Notes: generated by a model from the letters alone, not told the origin. A stretch of DNA of 64,000 bases from Camellia lanceoleosa (GCA_025200525.1 CM045761.1:44648190-44712189); one strand, 5' to 3'. Counted from the first letter of the stretch, positions 46,168 through 58,994 are shown. Program-made: numbers and translations.

Positions 46168-47673
46168 GAGCCGAGTTCGAACTTAAATAAACTCGACTCA
46201 TTTATTTTTATTTAAATTATATAATAAATATATTATTTATATATTAAATAATGATATAAATACATTTTATATATTAAATAATATAAATAATATTTTTTTA
46301 AATAGTATAAATAATATTACAAAAAAAAAAACTTTATCAAATCGAGTCAGACTGAACTTAAATTTTATTAATATTAATGAGTCAAATTGAATTCGAATCT
46401 GCTTCCTTATCAGTAGAGCTACAGCTTAATAAACAAGAAACAAATCAAACTTGAGCTCTCAAAACATGGCTAGACTGGTTTCCTTTGCAGCCCAACCTCC
46501 TAGTATTCCTCCGTAAACAAGTGTGGGGAGGAGGGAGAGAGAGGGAGAGAGAGATGCTTTTAGCTTCTATTTTCTAAACCCTAGCCGTAAGCTGTACCAA
46601 ACAGGCCATTGGAGGCCATAACATGGGGAGAGGAGCCTTGCATGTAGCAAGACTTGAACACCTCACCTCCTAGCTAGGTGCAAAGATTCTAGTTATATTA
46701 ATGTATATTATTTGCATGAGTTAGTGTTTTTTCTATATACAAGTATGAGATGGTTGGTATGAAGCAGAGATATTTCTAAAAAGGAGTTGTATTTGTATTG
46801 TGTCAATATTGATACTCGGAGATTATGTAGATGATACTTTCTAAACGTATCCGATACTTTATGTTAATTTTGAGAAATATCGAATACTTTTCGGACACTC
46901 TAGGTCGTGTGTCCAAACTATTATCAAATTGAAATTTAATAGATTTTGTATATTATTAGAATATAATTGTTAGAATAGATACGATAATAGTTTTTCACAA
47001 TTTTCTTACTCTTACCAAAGAAGAAAATAGTACTCTACTTTTTAAAATTTTTATCAAACTAACATATCCATTGAAAAAAGTAAATTGACTATTGGTTTGG
47101 CTCTTAAACTAATATCTAATTCCTAAAGAATGGTTTCTCACTATTCTTTGAGCTCATATATAATATAATACTAAAGATTATAATTTTTTTTCAACGTATT
47201 ATGGTCATATTGGTTTCCTATTTTTTTTAGATTTTGTCATATCGCAATATTCATGTCGTATCCCTATTATGTATCCCATATCCATATGCATGCTTCATAG
47301 GATGTTTGAGAAATGATGAATTGAATGATCACAAAATTATTCTGTTTATACCACTAGCCTTGCAGGGCAGGTAGTACCCAAATGGTCTATCAACCTTGAT
47401 GTTAAAGGCTCAAGTTCCTTGGTTGTGTTGAGTAGACAATAAAATACTACAGTTATTTCCATTACACAAATTTGGAGTCTCCATTGCCCAAATTCAAACT
47501 CATGTCTAAATTTGATCTCTCGAAACTTGTGCTTCCTATTATTTGAATACATCAACCATTGGATTTGATTTGTCAAATGTATTGAACTGTTTTACTAATT
47601 TTCTACGTTCTCAACGAACAAGACTCTTTTTCACCCAATGTGTTAATATTAAAAATTAAATGTACTTCTCTTA
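46168..47673. other. AT-rich intergenic DNA upstream of the RAD51B relic
   Basis: 46195-46400 is very AT-rich, with GAGCCGAGTTCGAACTTAAA and a similar GAGTCAGACTGAACTTAAA; it could be an old repeat. A GA-rich stretch with CTAAACCCTAG lies at 46525-46590 and resembles plant leader sequence, but no first exon of RAD51B could be recognised here. Confidence 0.5.
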
Positions 47674-47829
47674 ATGGTTTTGGAGAGGTTGACTACTCAA
47701 AAACTTTCCTGCCAGGATGTGTTGTCATTGACTGAATTTGAGTTGATGGAGTTGTTAGATGTGGGGTTTGCAGAAGTTAAAACTACAGTTGCACAAGTCA
47801 GTGAAATTACAAGACCGCCTTATCAAACT
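47674..47829 (+). pseudogene. RAD51B: RAD51B relic exon: N-terminal domain
   Basis: It encodes CQDVLSLTEFELMELLDVGF followed by SEITRPPYQT, the RAD51B N-terminal helix-hairpin region. The donor is GTAAGT at 47830, phase 0. The start is uncertain. The frame is open back to an ATG at 47674, but the true exon could begin at 47716 after the CCTGCCAG acceptor. Confidence 0.82.
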
Positions 47830-47968
47830 GTAAGTGTAATACGTTAGTATTAGAGAAAATAAATAAATAAAAAACAATAAAAATAAAATAAAAAAATAAC
47901 ATTTTGCTTCCCGGGGCCAAAGAGTAGGGTAATTATGTCATTTCAATTTGTTTGACTTGTGTGTCTAG

Positions 47969-48121
47969 GCACTATCATTACTGGAGCAGTGCATCCAAAA
48001 TGAATACTTCTTTGGCCATCTCCCCATACGTCTAAAAGGATTAGATGAGGTCTTATGTGGTGGAATACCCTTTGGTGTTTTGACAGAGTTAGTTGGTCCT
48101 GCAGGAATTGGCAAAACACAG
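47969..48121 (+). pseudogene. RAD51B: RAD51B relic exon: Walker A
   Basis: There are 51 codons in frame after the acceptor TGTCTAG (47962-47968). The exon contains HLPIRLKGLDEVLCGGIPFG and the P-loop GPAGIGKT, ending ..KTQ before GTGTGA at 48122. It is intact by itself. Phase 0 matches the preceding exon. Confidence 0.88.
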
Positions 48122-48486
48122 GTGTGATAACTATTAACAAAGTGAATGCTTTAATAAACTTTTCGTTTATTTTTATTGATGTGCTACATTCAGTGCTTGA
48201 CCATGACAAGGCCATCCTTTCCATCATATTGGACTAGGTTATCTGTTTTTGTTTTTGTTTTTTAGTAATTTAAAAAATTGTGAAATTACTCTTGTGATTA
48301 TGATATGTTGCTTCACCCTTTGACAAAGTTCTTAACATTTTTTGTTGATTTAGTCCAGCAATAATTCTTAATTTGCATGATTAAGGTTTTGCATAATTGT
48401 TTTTACATGCTAGTGTGATACAATTGTATATAATGGTTATATGCGTAATCATATGATTCTTCGTTCCATTTTGTTGGAAATTGTAA

Positions 48487-48590
48487 TTTTGCATGAAGCT
48501 TTCATTACTGGCTTCATTGCCTACTAATTTTGGAGGTTTAGAGGGCCATGTAATTTATGTTGACGTGGAGTCCAAACTTAGTTCAAGAAG
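48487..48590 (+). pseudogene. RAD51B: RAD51B relic exon with AA instead of AG acceptor
   Basis: It encodes FCMKLSLLASLPTNFGGLEG and then VIYVDVESKLSSRR, continuing directly from KTQ of the previous exon. The two bases before the exon (48485-48486) are AA. The donor AAG|GTATCT is at 48591. Confidence 0.8.
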
Positions 48591-48693
48591 GTATCTGGGC
48601 CGTGCTTTTCTAATATCACTTAATGTCTTTAAATCATTACCTCATGGAAGCATGTTCGACATCTAAAATGAAAAACTTTCATTTATACCGCAA

Positions 48694-48749
48694 ATGGCTG
48701 GTAGGATCCTAGTTTTGCAGCCGTCATCACTGGTTGAATTTACTGAGAG
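48694..48749 (+). pseudogene. RAD51B: RAD51B relic exon MAGRILVLQPSSL, AA acceptor
   Basis: There are 18 codons plus two bases, ending GAG AG before GTGTGA. The split AGC codon is completed by the C at 60250. The bases before it (48692-48693) are AA in the context CCGCAA. Only 103 bp separate it from the previous exon, too little to hold the ~60-bp exon expected between them. Confidence 0.78.
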
Positions 48750-49063
48750 GTGTGAACTAGAGTCAGACTTCTTGCGCTTAACCTAGAGTGAATATAATAA
48801 GATATAAATGGGACATTTTGAGAACTTGGGGTAGTAATAGGTGACAATGTCAGAGCCAGCTGAGATGTTTCACTCATGAACCACAAAGGTTATGAGTCTA
48901 TGACAAGACCCTCTTAAGGGTGGTATGGTTCGATTTGAGGGTTGTCTAGATAATCTAGTTTGTTAGATGGTTAACATATGAATATTTGAACGATCTGGTA
49001 TGACCTCTTAGAGACTTTATCAAACTTTCCTCTTGAATTTAAGTTCAGACAGGGTTTTATAAA
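48750..49063 (+). other. RAD51B relic intron, 5' part before Copia
   Basis: Ordinary AT-rich intron sequence. Nothing else was recognised. The intron resumes at 59694-60249. Confidence 0.7.
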
Positions 49064-49068
49064 GAAAG

Positions 49069-49760
49069 TGTTGGTGATAAATACAAATAAAATACCAGAA
49101 AATACAAATAATAAAAATTACAATAACTATTGTAAGGGCTGAGGTGCGAGAAATTCACTCTCTTTAAGGAGATTCAAGCCCTCTGCGGTTAGGCAAAGCC
49201 TCATACCGGTGCAGCAGAAAAAACCTTGACTTGTCCCCCCAGGATACAACAGCCCGACTAAGTCGTATGGTTCACCAATACTACATAATTGGTTGAACCT
49301 AAAACTTTATCACATACACCTTTTTTTATTTGCCTGATAATCTCACACAAAACATAATAAAGCAACAAAAACTTCTTCTCTCTTCCAAGATAAGAAGTTA
49401 GATCAATTTATAGAAGATGAAACTTGGTAGGCAAGTGGCTTGGAGGAGAAGAAACTTAGTGAATAAGAATAGGAAAGGAAATTGGTGGGCAATTTCCTTG
49501 GAAGACTTGAAGATTTGACTTGTCTTAACTTGTAGGCTTCTTGGAAGTTGCTTGGAGGATAAATATAAAGACTTGACTCTTGGAAGACTTAAAGGAGACT
49601 TGACTAGGCAAAGACTTGGAGGATAAGAATAGGAAAGGAAATTGGTAGGCAACTTCCTTGGAAGACTTGGAGACTTGTAGAGAAAGACAATGAAAACTTG
49701 GAGGGAAAGAAAAGAAAATCAAACCTATAACACATTATAATATTAAAATATCTGCTAACA
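49069..49760 (-). repeat. 3' LTR of Copia element
   Basis: It is near-identical to 58995-59688. Many of the differences are G in the right copy and A in the left on the plus strand. Confidence 0.92.
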
Positions 49761-50315
49761 TTCCCCTACCTATTTTAATATTATAGGTAACAAAAACTGA
49801 GATTATTAGGTAAATAAGGATATTATGCATCATGGTAGGTGTGCTCTGCATTGAACCTCCATTAGTGAAACAATAATATCTACTCCAGAGCCAATAGTAT
49901 GCTCAGCATTGAACTATGACTGCTTAAGGGAAATAAATAATTATTGTACACACATAATATTCCAAGTGTTCACATAAGCTTTAAGAGCTAGCACATTACG
50001 GCCTTGTGTGATCCCAGGATTCATGAGTGTGTTTGAGAATTAGCCCAAATCTCATAGGTAGCAGCCCCACTACAACACTCACATAGGTGAATTCTGTCAA
50101 GGGTGCTCCTGTAACTATGACACCCCACTCAATAAGAGCTACAGAAATTCATTAAGAGTTTTTTAATAACTCAACCTCTACAATGTTACAGGATAAATGC
50201 ATTTACATTATAGGGATGGGTAACAAGTAATTTAGTGCATTTCTCATGGCCATCATATGATCGTTTTTCTCATTGAACCTAGTTACAAGATCTCTGGTCC
50301 CTAGGTTGAGTATCC

Positions 50316-50923
50316 TTATACATGGCTTCTGCTATATTCAATGGGCTTCAACCCCATTCCCCGCGATGTATTCCAGACTCTATCTCTTGTTAAGGCCTTA
50401 GTTAATGGATCTGCAAGATTATCACCAGATTTAATATAATCCACATTTATGATGCCATTATTCATATAAGATCTCATAGTACTGTGTTTTCTTCTAATAG
50501 GTCTGGATTTACCGTTATAATAACAGTTATTAACTCGACCAATTACTGCGGTGCTATCACAATGAATCAATATAGATGGAATCGGTTTTTCCCAATAGGA
50601 GATTTCATTTAACAAATCTCTCAACCAATTTGCTTCTTCACTAGTTGTAGCTAAAGCAATAAGCTCAGCCTCCATTGTTGAATTAGCAATAATGGTTTGT
50701 TTTTTCGTTTTTCAACTTACAGCACCACCTCCCATTGTAAATAAGTAACCAGTGGTTGATAATGAATCACCTGACAAGGTATTTCAATCGACATCATTGT
50801 GACCTTCAAGTACTGCAGGATACTTATTATAAAACAAGCCAAATTTTATGCTACCAGATAAATATTTCATAATCCGCTTAATGGCTAGCCAGTGATCATT
50901 ACCAGGCTTGTTAGTAAACCTGC
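50316..50923 (-). pseudogene. pol: Copia RNase H part (3' side of solo LTR E)
   Basis: It reads NKPGNDHWLAIKRIMKYL, then a stop at 50784-50786 where Trp is usual (DWN). There is another stop at 50712-50714 in place of Trp (VSWK), then MEAELIALATTSEEANWLRD, SILIHCDSTAVI and KHSTMRSYM. It ends with ADPLTKALTRDRVW and a stop at 50316. These are the RNase H domain landmarks of Copia pol (E in MEAE, D in HCDS, D in NLADPLTK). The left neighbour in minus sense is E, which cuts the polyprotein after AYAVGVLGR. Confidence 0.87.
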
Positions 50924-53900
50924 TGTAGACGTCCCTGAACGTCCCGGGAGGGATGAGTCCCGTTCTGTTCATTTTGGGCTCACTATAGTTCAGACTCAAA
51001 TTGTCACGGTCCTGTATCTAATCTCATAGAGTGCAATGCAAGTCTGATGAATCATCAAAGAGTCCAAATCCAGCAAATCGTTTTTGAAAACAAATTTTTT
51101 TTTTGAAAGAAGTGCCAAACATGGACTGCTTTGCCAGATACAGAGTCGCCACCTAAATATTTTATTTTGGGAAATTTAGGAAACCCTGACTTGTGCCTAA
51201 GGCCACATGTCCGTCATCACCAAAGTTGCCTCGGCTCGGGAACTTGGGTACGATTGGGGAAGGTCACTTCGTGAGCACCCCCGCTCGCCCGATCAAAGAT
51301 CGGCCTCTACTAACCGTGATATCAAGTTTTGAAAACATTATGCGTTCTTATTCCGGTTATTAGCCTAGACTTACTATGTGATGTGCACAACATACAAGTA
51401 TAGACTGGGTCGCCTGAATTGGAACAAAACATTTCCTGTTTATTTTTTGAAGTGGTTTGCTACTCGCAAGTAGGCTTAAAATGCAGATTTTGCCACCCTC
51501 AGGTAGGCTTAGAAAATATGATTTTGCCACTATCTAGTGGGCTTAAAACTCACAGTGAATGATTTGTTCCAATCCAAATAACCCAACCTTCACACACAGG
51601 CATTCAGGCAAGTATATCACATAAGCACATAGCCTCATGGTAAGCATGCTATCATGGCAGTCACTCACACGCATGCAAGGATGCTAAAGCATAAAACTTA
51701 CCGAGTACTCCAAGCCAAAACAGAAGCTATGTTAGAAATCCATGCGTGATCCTAACTATACAGAAATGCCTAATGCAACACATGCAAAATGCAACTAAGA
51801 TAGGCTCGGCTATTCTAAACATGGCATATGAAGTGCTACAGCTAACATGTATTCAACTCGGGATTGAAATACAATGCAGTGAGTATGATGCGCCGAGCCC
51901 GGTGCATGCAAAACAGATGAATAAATGCAAACATGCTATCATACTGTATGCTAATTGAAACATGTCCTAATCTAACCATCATAAGCTGGTAAATAAAAGG
52001 GAGAAAGACGTGGGGTTGGAAGACATACATCACACACACGCACACTTATTACAACATTGCCCTCGCGCGGAGGGTCCAAATAAATAATACAGTCCCAAAT
52101 GAATAATACAGTCCGAATAAGTACAAAACCCTAATTAATTAACAAATTAAACTAGGAAAGCAGTAAATTAGTATGCAAGCCTATGGACTGCCTCAGCTCT
52201 ACTCCGGATGATAAATGATGCATGCTTGAGTTGCCTTGCGCGGAAATCCATTGCTATGCCTCAATTAGCCTCTGTTTACATTTAGACTCGGAATATTCGA
52301 ACAAAGCTCCAAAAGATTGCCGGTTTCTGATTTGCTACAACAGAGAGCAAGAAAGGGGCATGGCAATGTATTTTCACATATGTATGCTTACCTCGATCCT
52401 CGTGCCATCAATCACGCATCTCGATGCATGATGACCGAGGAGTCGAATTGCACGACTTAATATGAAATGAATGCGCATGAAAACACAACAAGGCCTAGAC
52501 TCCATCATGAATAATCTGGAGTGTCGGCAACCGAGAATTGAGACACATTCCGTCACTCGGAGTACGAAACGTCCCTCGTTTCCCGTGCTCGGGCTAACTC
52601 CTATCCCAAACACAATGCAATATGCATGACATGCACGAATGCGCCTAATATACATTCTAGCATACACAATGCTATGAAATGGCATACATAATGCTCGATG
52701 TAACATGGCATACACAATGCTCTAACATACAACCCAGCATACGCAATGCTATGAAATGGAATGGCACAATGCACGATGGACTTACACCAATATGAGTGGA
52801 CCTCAGCCACACTCACATCAGTAGCCATAAGATGAAAATGAGACTACCGAAATGCTTGCACATATGCACGCAAACCGAGGACCGAACCGAAGGCACCAAA
52901 TGCCACTCTAGTAAGGCATGGCAAGGCATGAAATATGGCATACAGACATGCAAATTCCAGCACTGAAACATGATGCAAAATGATCCCGAATCATGGATAT
53001 ATGGCACCCGATGCATGAGATGAGCCCCGAAATTCAAAACTAGGCACATGTATTGGCTTATAGCTATACAAAGCATGCATTTTTTGACTATGAAGCATAA
53101 AGACAGAGCCAAGGCAATCCCAAAACATGAACATTTCTAGTTCAAAGCATGACCAAAAGATGCTAGCATGATGGACTAAAACAGCATGCAACTTTGACTA
53201 GCAAACATGGTTTACATGGCATGTATATGAAGCGTGTGAGAACTCATCAAACCAGCAAAAATCAGTGAATAAAATATGCCAAAATATGCCCAAATTATCA
53301 CTGAAATGCAGCCAACATATGCAAAAATAATGGGTTCCTTTAAAGGACCATACAAGGGGTTATTAAGCACATACAAGATAGACACTTAGCATGGCAAAAC
53401 CAACTCTAGAAATGGAATATGACAGCCCTAAAACTCACAAAATGGGCCCTGAAATTAGTCTCGAAAACATGCAAAGAAAGGCCTCTTTGAGAGGCCTTGA
53501 ATGGGATTGCTCTACACATGCATCATAGACATAAAATATGGCCAAGAGGGCCTCAGACAGAGCTGAGGCAGACCTTAAAAGCCTCAGAATAAAGCCTGAA
53601 AAGTGACTTCAATGCATGCAAAATAGGGTCCCTTTAGATGGCCAAACATGCTAGTAAAGAGAATGAGGGGTGAGAGGGTCACCCCTCTATGATTTCAAAG
53701 CTCAAAACCTCGTCAAAGCCACTGAAAATCCACTGGATTTTAGTGGCTAAGAGGCCAAAACAAGACTTATGCAAATGCTCAAACGCATGGCTTAAAGCAT
53801 GTGGAAATGACGCATGCAAGGAAGGAGATGACTCCAAACAGAAAAGTGACCTCAAGAAAACTTAAATAGGAGGTCAAAACAAGACTTTCTTCAGTTTATA

Positions 53901-55606
53901 TCAGGCCTCGAAAATATTCACAAGTAGGGCTAAAATATGATGCAAAAATAGCCCTAAAAGAGAGATAAGGGACAAGGGGCAGCAGATGGTCTCAAACAGC
54001 AAAGAGCCCTTCAACAAAGTTGAAGAGGGGCTCAAAATAAGATACTTTATAGTTTGACTCGAAGCCCAAAAATGCTCACAAATAAGGCTAATATATCATG
54101 CAAGATAAGCCCTAAAAGAGAGATAAAGCACAAAGGGAGAGTAGAAGACCTCAAACAGAAAAAAATTCATGATCAAACATGAAGATAAGCTCAAAATAAG
54201 ACTATTTTCAGTTCAGGTCGAAGCCCAAAAATGCTTGAAAAAGGGGCTAATATATAGAGCAAAATGATGCAAAAATGGGGAAAATAGGGACTCACCCTTG
54301 AAGAGCCGACCTCTAGCAACTTTTGGTCCAAGATTCTGAGCTTTCAACCTCTGCAAATGGCCTCCAAGTTGCTGGAATGGAGTGTGGAGGTGGTAGGCTA
54401 TGAGGTGTAGGGTAAAATGGCCAAGAACAAGGGTGTTTGGAGGCTTGAAGTAGAGATATAGGAGGTTGTATGTATAACTCTCAGCCCAAAGCTTCTAACC
54501 CTTAGAAATGAAGCTCAAGGGTTGGCTTATAGAGGAGGGAAGCCAAGAGAAAAGGGAGGAAAAACTAATTCAAAAAGCCCTCCAAAAGGACAGACCCTCG
54601 GACAGAGGGTCTGGTGCAAAACAGCTGGCACAGCTGGAATGCACCAGAAGGGATAAACATGGTCGGCCAGGTTCAAAAGGGCCAAGTGGCCGGCCGGCCA
54701 CCTCCCCTGGTCAGCCGACCAGGGGTCAAAAGGGTCAAAAGAATTGTTGGCCGGCCAGCCCTAAAAGGTGGCCTCCCAGATGTGTGCAACACAGCTATGT
54801 GGTTCAAACCCAGAAAATGTGAACCAGGAGAGAGAAAAACTAGCTTTTTAGAGGGGTTCAAAAGGGTCAAGAACAATTTCTGGCCGGCCTACCCATATTG
54901 GTTGCCTCCCAGATGAGTAGATCACAATGGTGGGGTGGAAAGTCAGAAAAAGTGGCCCGGGAATGGGAAAAACCAGCTTCCTAGTAAGAAAAACGGGCGA
55001 CAAAGAGTAATGAAGAAATAAAATTGGATTTTCAGAAAAATTGCTGGTCTCCCACCCTCATACAACCTTTCTAACAATGAAAATAAGGTTCCTGCCAAAA
55101 ATGGACCAAGACGGATGCAAAACGAAGGTTCAGGGGTTGAAACACGCAGTTTAGAAAAAACAAGCTTTTAGGCACCGGAAGTGGCGTTCGACCATGGAGT
55201 TGGTCTCTTGGGCCACAGTGTCCCTTAAAAGGAAGGAAATAAGGTGTGTGCCAAAAACTGGAGCAAACGAAGGTAGTTAAGCGGTCTCGAATCGAGGCAC
55301 ACGGCCAACGGCTCCGAAAACTGAAAACTGGGCTCCAAACGGGAAAAATGGCCTACGACCATGAAACGTAGCCTACGGCCACTGAGACATGATCTACAAG
55401 ACCTCTCCCTCCCTTCGGGAAGAGAAAACAAAGAAAATAGGGCCTAGTTCGCAAACCGAGACAAAGCACAAAAGAGTCTGGAAGTCCGGAGGCAAGGCTC
55501 GCAACCGTGACTCCGCAACCTCAGAGCGAGCACAATATGCAACATCACCAAGTGCTCAATCGGTGACGTCTGAGTCTTATGGTCGGTCAAAAATGGGGTG
55601 TCTACA
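50924..55606 (-). mobile_element. Solo LTR E (A/D subfamily) inside the Copia element
   Basis: A single 4683-bp LTR lies between perfect CCTGC copies (50919-50923 and 55607-55611), in minus orientation. Its ends match those of A and D: TGTAGACGTCC on the plus strand and TGTAGACACCCCATTTTTGA on the minus. It has the GGCCGGCC cluster (54690-54890), a CTATAAG candidate promoter (minus) near 54524-54530, the palindrome (53717-53748) and the triple hairpin. It arose by recombination between the LTRs of a full element that had inserted into the reverse transcriptase/RNase H boundary. Confidence 0.92.
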
Positions 55607-55611
55607 CCTGC

Positions 55612-56811
55612 CAAGTACTCCAACTGCATAGGCAATGTCAGGTCTAGTACAGTCAGTCGCATAGCGCATGCTACCAATCATACTAGCATATTCCTTTTGA
55701 TTAATTACATCTTCATCATTTTCAATAGGAAATAAATGCACATGAGGATCAAAAGGAGTAAGAACATGCTTGCACTTATAAAAATTATATTTTCTCAAAA
55801 TTTTCTCAACATAATGCGACTGATCAAGAAATATACCATCACAGGTTTTGGTAATTTTCATTCCCAAAATATAATTAGCCTCACCAAGATCTTTCATATC
55901 AAAATCGCTACTGAGCATATTTTTAGTTTCCACGATGATATGCAAATTAGAGCCAAATATAAGTAAATCATCCACATAGAAGCTAATAATGACATGTGAA
56001 TTTTCTTCAGATTTATAGTAGATGCATTTATCACATTCATTCGTTTTATAGTCATTCTCAATCATGCAGGAATCAAATTTCTCATGCCACTGTTTAGGGG
56101 CATGTTTTAAGCCATATAGAGATTTAACTAGCTTGCACACTTTGCTTTCTTGACCAAGCTCCACAAAACCTTCAGGTTGATCCATATAGATTTCTTAACC
56201 CAGGTCTTCATTTAAAAAGGCTGTTTTAACATCCATTTGATGAATTTTTAAATCATGAATTGCAGCCACTGCAATTAATAATCTAATGGATGTGACTCTA
56301 GTAACCGGAGAAAATGTATCAAAAAAGTCAAGATCTGCTTGTTGTTTAAAACCTTTTGCAACAAGCCTTGCTTCATATTTATCAATAGTTCCATCTAATT
56401 TAAGTTTTTTTCTCAAAACCCATTTACAGCCAATAGTTTTACAACCTGGTGGTAAATCTACTAATGCCCAAGTTTTATTGGATAATAATGATTCCATCTC
56501 ATCATTTACAGTCTCGTTCCAAAAAACAGAGTCAGGAGATGCCAAAGCTTTTTGTAAAGTTAATGGAGTTTCCTCCACATTAAAAACATGATAATCAGGG
56601 CCAAAATCTTTTTCTAATCTGACTCTTTTACTCCTTCTAAGTTCAAAAACTACAGTATCTTGGTTTTGTAAAAAAGGAGTAGAGGAACCGGTTTCAGATA
56701 AAATATTTTCTTGATAATTTTGATCCCCACCAATTTTAGATTTAAAAGGAAATTTTTCTTCATGAAAAATTGCATCACCTGATTCAAAAATTATTTTGTT
56801 TTCCATATCAA
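55612..56811 (-). pseudogene. pol: Copia reverse transcriptase
   Basis: The frame 56195-56806 holds WNETVNDEMESLLSNKTW, GCKWVLRKKLKLDGTIDKYE and HQMDVKTAFLNEDLG, then an in-frame TAA. The same protein resumes at 56185 with DQPEGFVELG, SLYGLKHAPKQWHEKF and the catalytic FYVDDLLIFGS (about 55955-55985), and ends AYAVGVLGR at the E insertion. A one-base loss in a T run near 56812 separates it from the integrase frame. A Copia RVT_2 domain is clear; it is inactive. Confidence 0.88.
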
Positions 56812-58638
56812 AAATCTATAGGCTGTACTATTTGTTGCATATCCAAGAAAAGCACAAGTGGCAGCTTTCACACATAATTTAGGTCTTTTAGGGTTCACAA
56901 GTCTAACAAAAGCTAGACAACCCCAAACCCTCAAATATCTCAAATTTGGATTATGCCCTTTCTATCACTCAAAAGGTGTAACTTTTGTTTTTTTATGTGG
57001 CACTCTATTCATAACATAACATGTAGTTAAAATTGCTTCTCCCCACAAATTTGAGGGAGCACCTGCTTTAATTAGCATAGCATTTGTTAAATTAGTTAAA
57101 GTTCTATTTTTCCTTTCTACTACACCATTAGATGCAGGTGAATATGGTGGAGTAGTTTCATGGATTATTCCCAAAAATTGAGCAAATGAGTTGAATCCAA
57201 AAGATTCATACTCCCGACCTCTATCACTTCTATATCTCTTAATCTTTTTACCGAATTGATTTTCAACTTCAAGAAGGAATTCTTTAAATTTTTCAAAAGC
57301 ATCACTTTTATTTTTTAACAAGTATACATAAGTGTATTTTGAAAAATCATCAATAAAAGTGATAAAATATCTATTTCCACCACGTGTTAAAATTCCTTCA
57401 AATTCACATAAATCAGTGTAAATTAATTCTAACAATTCAGTATTTCTCACCACACTTTTATGAGACCTTTTAGTTATTTTTGCTTGACTGCAAACTTCAC
57501 ATTTCTCAAACTTATTTGTTAGTCTGGGAATTAATCCTAAACTACTCATGACTCCCACATATCGGCTATTAATATGACACAGATGAGCATGCCAAAAGTT
57601 CATAGAAGACAGCATGTAAACAGAAACATGTGCTTTCTTATTCTCAACATTTAATTTAAACATTCCATCACTGGCATACCCTTTTTCCACAAATATGCAT
57701 TTTTTAGTGATTACATACTGGTCAAATTCAATAGTCTGCTTGAAACCAGCTTTGTTGAGCAAATAACTCGACATCAAATTTTTTCTCATGGACGGTGTGT
57801 ACAACACATCTTTTAAAACAAGCACACGTCCAGAGGTAAAATTCAGCTCAACATTCCCACACCTGAGCACCTTGGTTAAACTGGAGTCACCAAGCATAAC
57901 AATCCTTTCCCCATTAAAAAGAGTGAAATCTTTGAACCAATCTTTATCATAGCAGACATGCCTATTGGCACCAGAGTCTGCCCACCACCCTTCCACAGAT
58001 TGAACCATAAAAATATTTGTGATCATAGTCACAAATGGTTCCTCGGTAACATTAGCCTGTGGTCGACACTGTTGTTTCTGAAATTTGCAAGTTCGAGCAA
58101 TATGCCCACTTTTGCCACACACAAAACATGTCACATTCATCAGATCTTGTGAAAGGGGTTCTTGGTGCCATTTCTTTTGCCTCAAGTAATTTTTATTTTG
58201 TGGTCTTCTAGTATTTTTCCAAATTTTCTTTACTGGCTTCAAGTGACTATTTTTATGAAATCGACCTTTAGGTAAAATATTTCCAGAAGTTAAATTTACC
58301 TTTGCAGTGGAATGCTCTTGTGTCATAAGCGCATCTTGTCCTCGTGCTTCCTCCTCCACTCGAATCCGTGTGATTAGAGTCTCCAAGGACATCTCATTTT
58401 GCTTATGACGCATTGACTTCCGGAACTCCCTCCAAGATGACGGTAGTTTGTCAACAATACCTGCTACAATAAGATTGTCTCCAATTTTGATGCCTTCGGA
58501 TCTAACTTCAGCCATTAGCATTTGAAAATCTTGAACTTGCTCCACCACTGATTTTCCATCTATCATTTGATAACGAAAAAAACGGCTTGCAACATATTTT
58601 TTAGCGCCTGCCTCTTCAGTGTCATATTTATTCTGCAA
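56812..58638 (-). pseudogene. pol: Copia gag C-terminus, protease and integrase
   Basis: The long frame 56965-58638 shows the gag tail ([17 protein letters not shown]), a CCHC knuckle [14 protein letters not shown] (about 58095-58136) and the protease motif [12 protein letters not shown] (about 57960-57990). A GAG-pre-integrase His/Cys region (HLCHINSRY...CEVCSQAK) follows, then the integrase core with Asp in YTDLCEF, Asp in YRSDRGREY and Glu in [11 protein letters not shown]. It ends at adjacent TGA and TAG codons (56965-56967 and 56962-56964) where Copia proteins have Trp residues (PFEWWKG). The same frame then continues KGHNPNLRYLRVWGCLAFV to about 56812. Confidence 0.9.
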
Positions 58639-58964
58639 GGCTTTCCAAATTTTCTTGGCAGTGGTGTAGCATCATAATAATCATAAAATTGATCCGAAAG
58701 ACAATTCAAAAGATAATACCGACATTTATACTCATCTGCATTGTATTTCTCGATTTTTTCAAGATGAGCGGCATACTCCTCGTCGGTCATCTCTTCAGTG
58801 GGGACTTTGTTCAGATTTTTCTCGGTCAGGATATAGGCCACCTTGAGAAGACTGAGGTAAAAAAGCACATTGCCTTTCCATCTCTTGAAATGGGCTCCCT
58901 TGAACCGGAAGGGCTTATTGAGATCGCCGGTATTCTTGTTGGGCTTCTCCAGTATTGGCTCCAT
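58563..58964 (-). pseudogene. gag: Copia gag N-terminus
   Basis: ATG at 58964 begins [39 protein letters not shown], a UBN2-type gag, follows. Near 58665 a small deletion shifts the frame, so the expected continuation into [14 protein letters not shown] lies in the next frame (58638 onward). Confidence 0.85.
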
Positions 58965-58994
58965 GAATTTTTGCTATTTCAATCTTCTTAAAAT

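Noticed and set aside
46461..46515. ATG-initiated MARLVSFAAQPPS as RAD51B first exon
   Set aside because: It does not resemble the RAD51B N-terminus and stops after 16 codons without a convincing donor.
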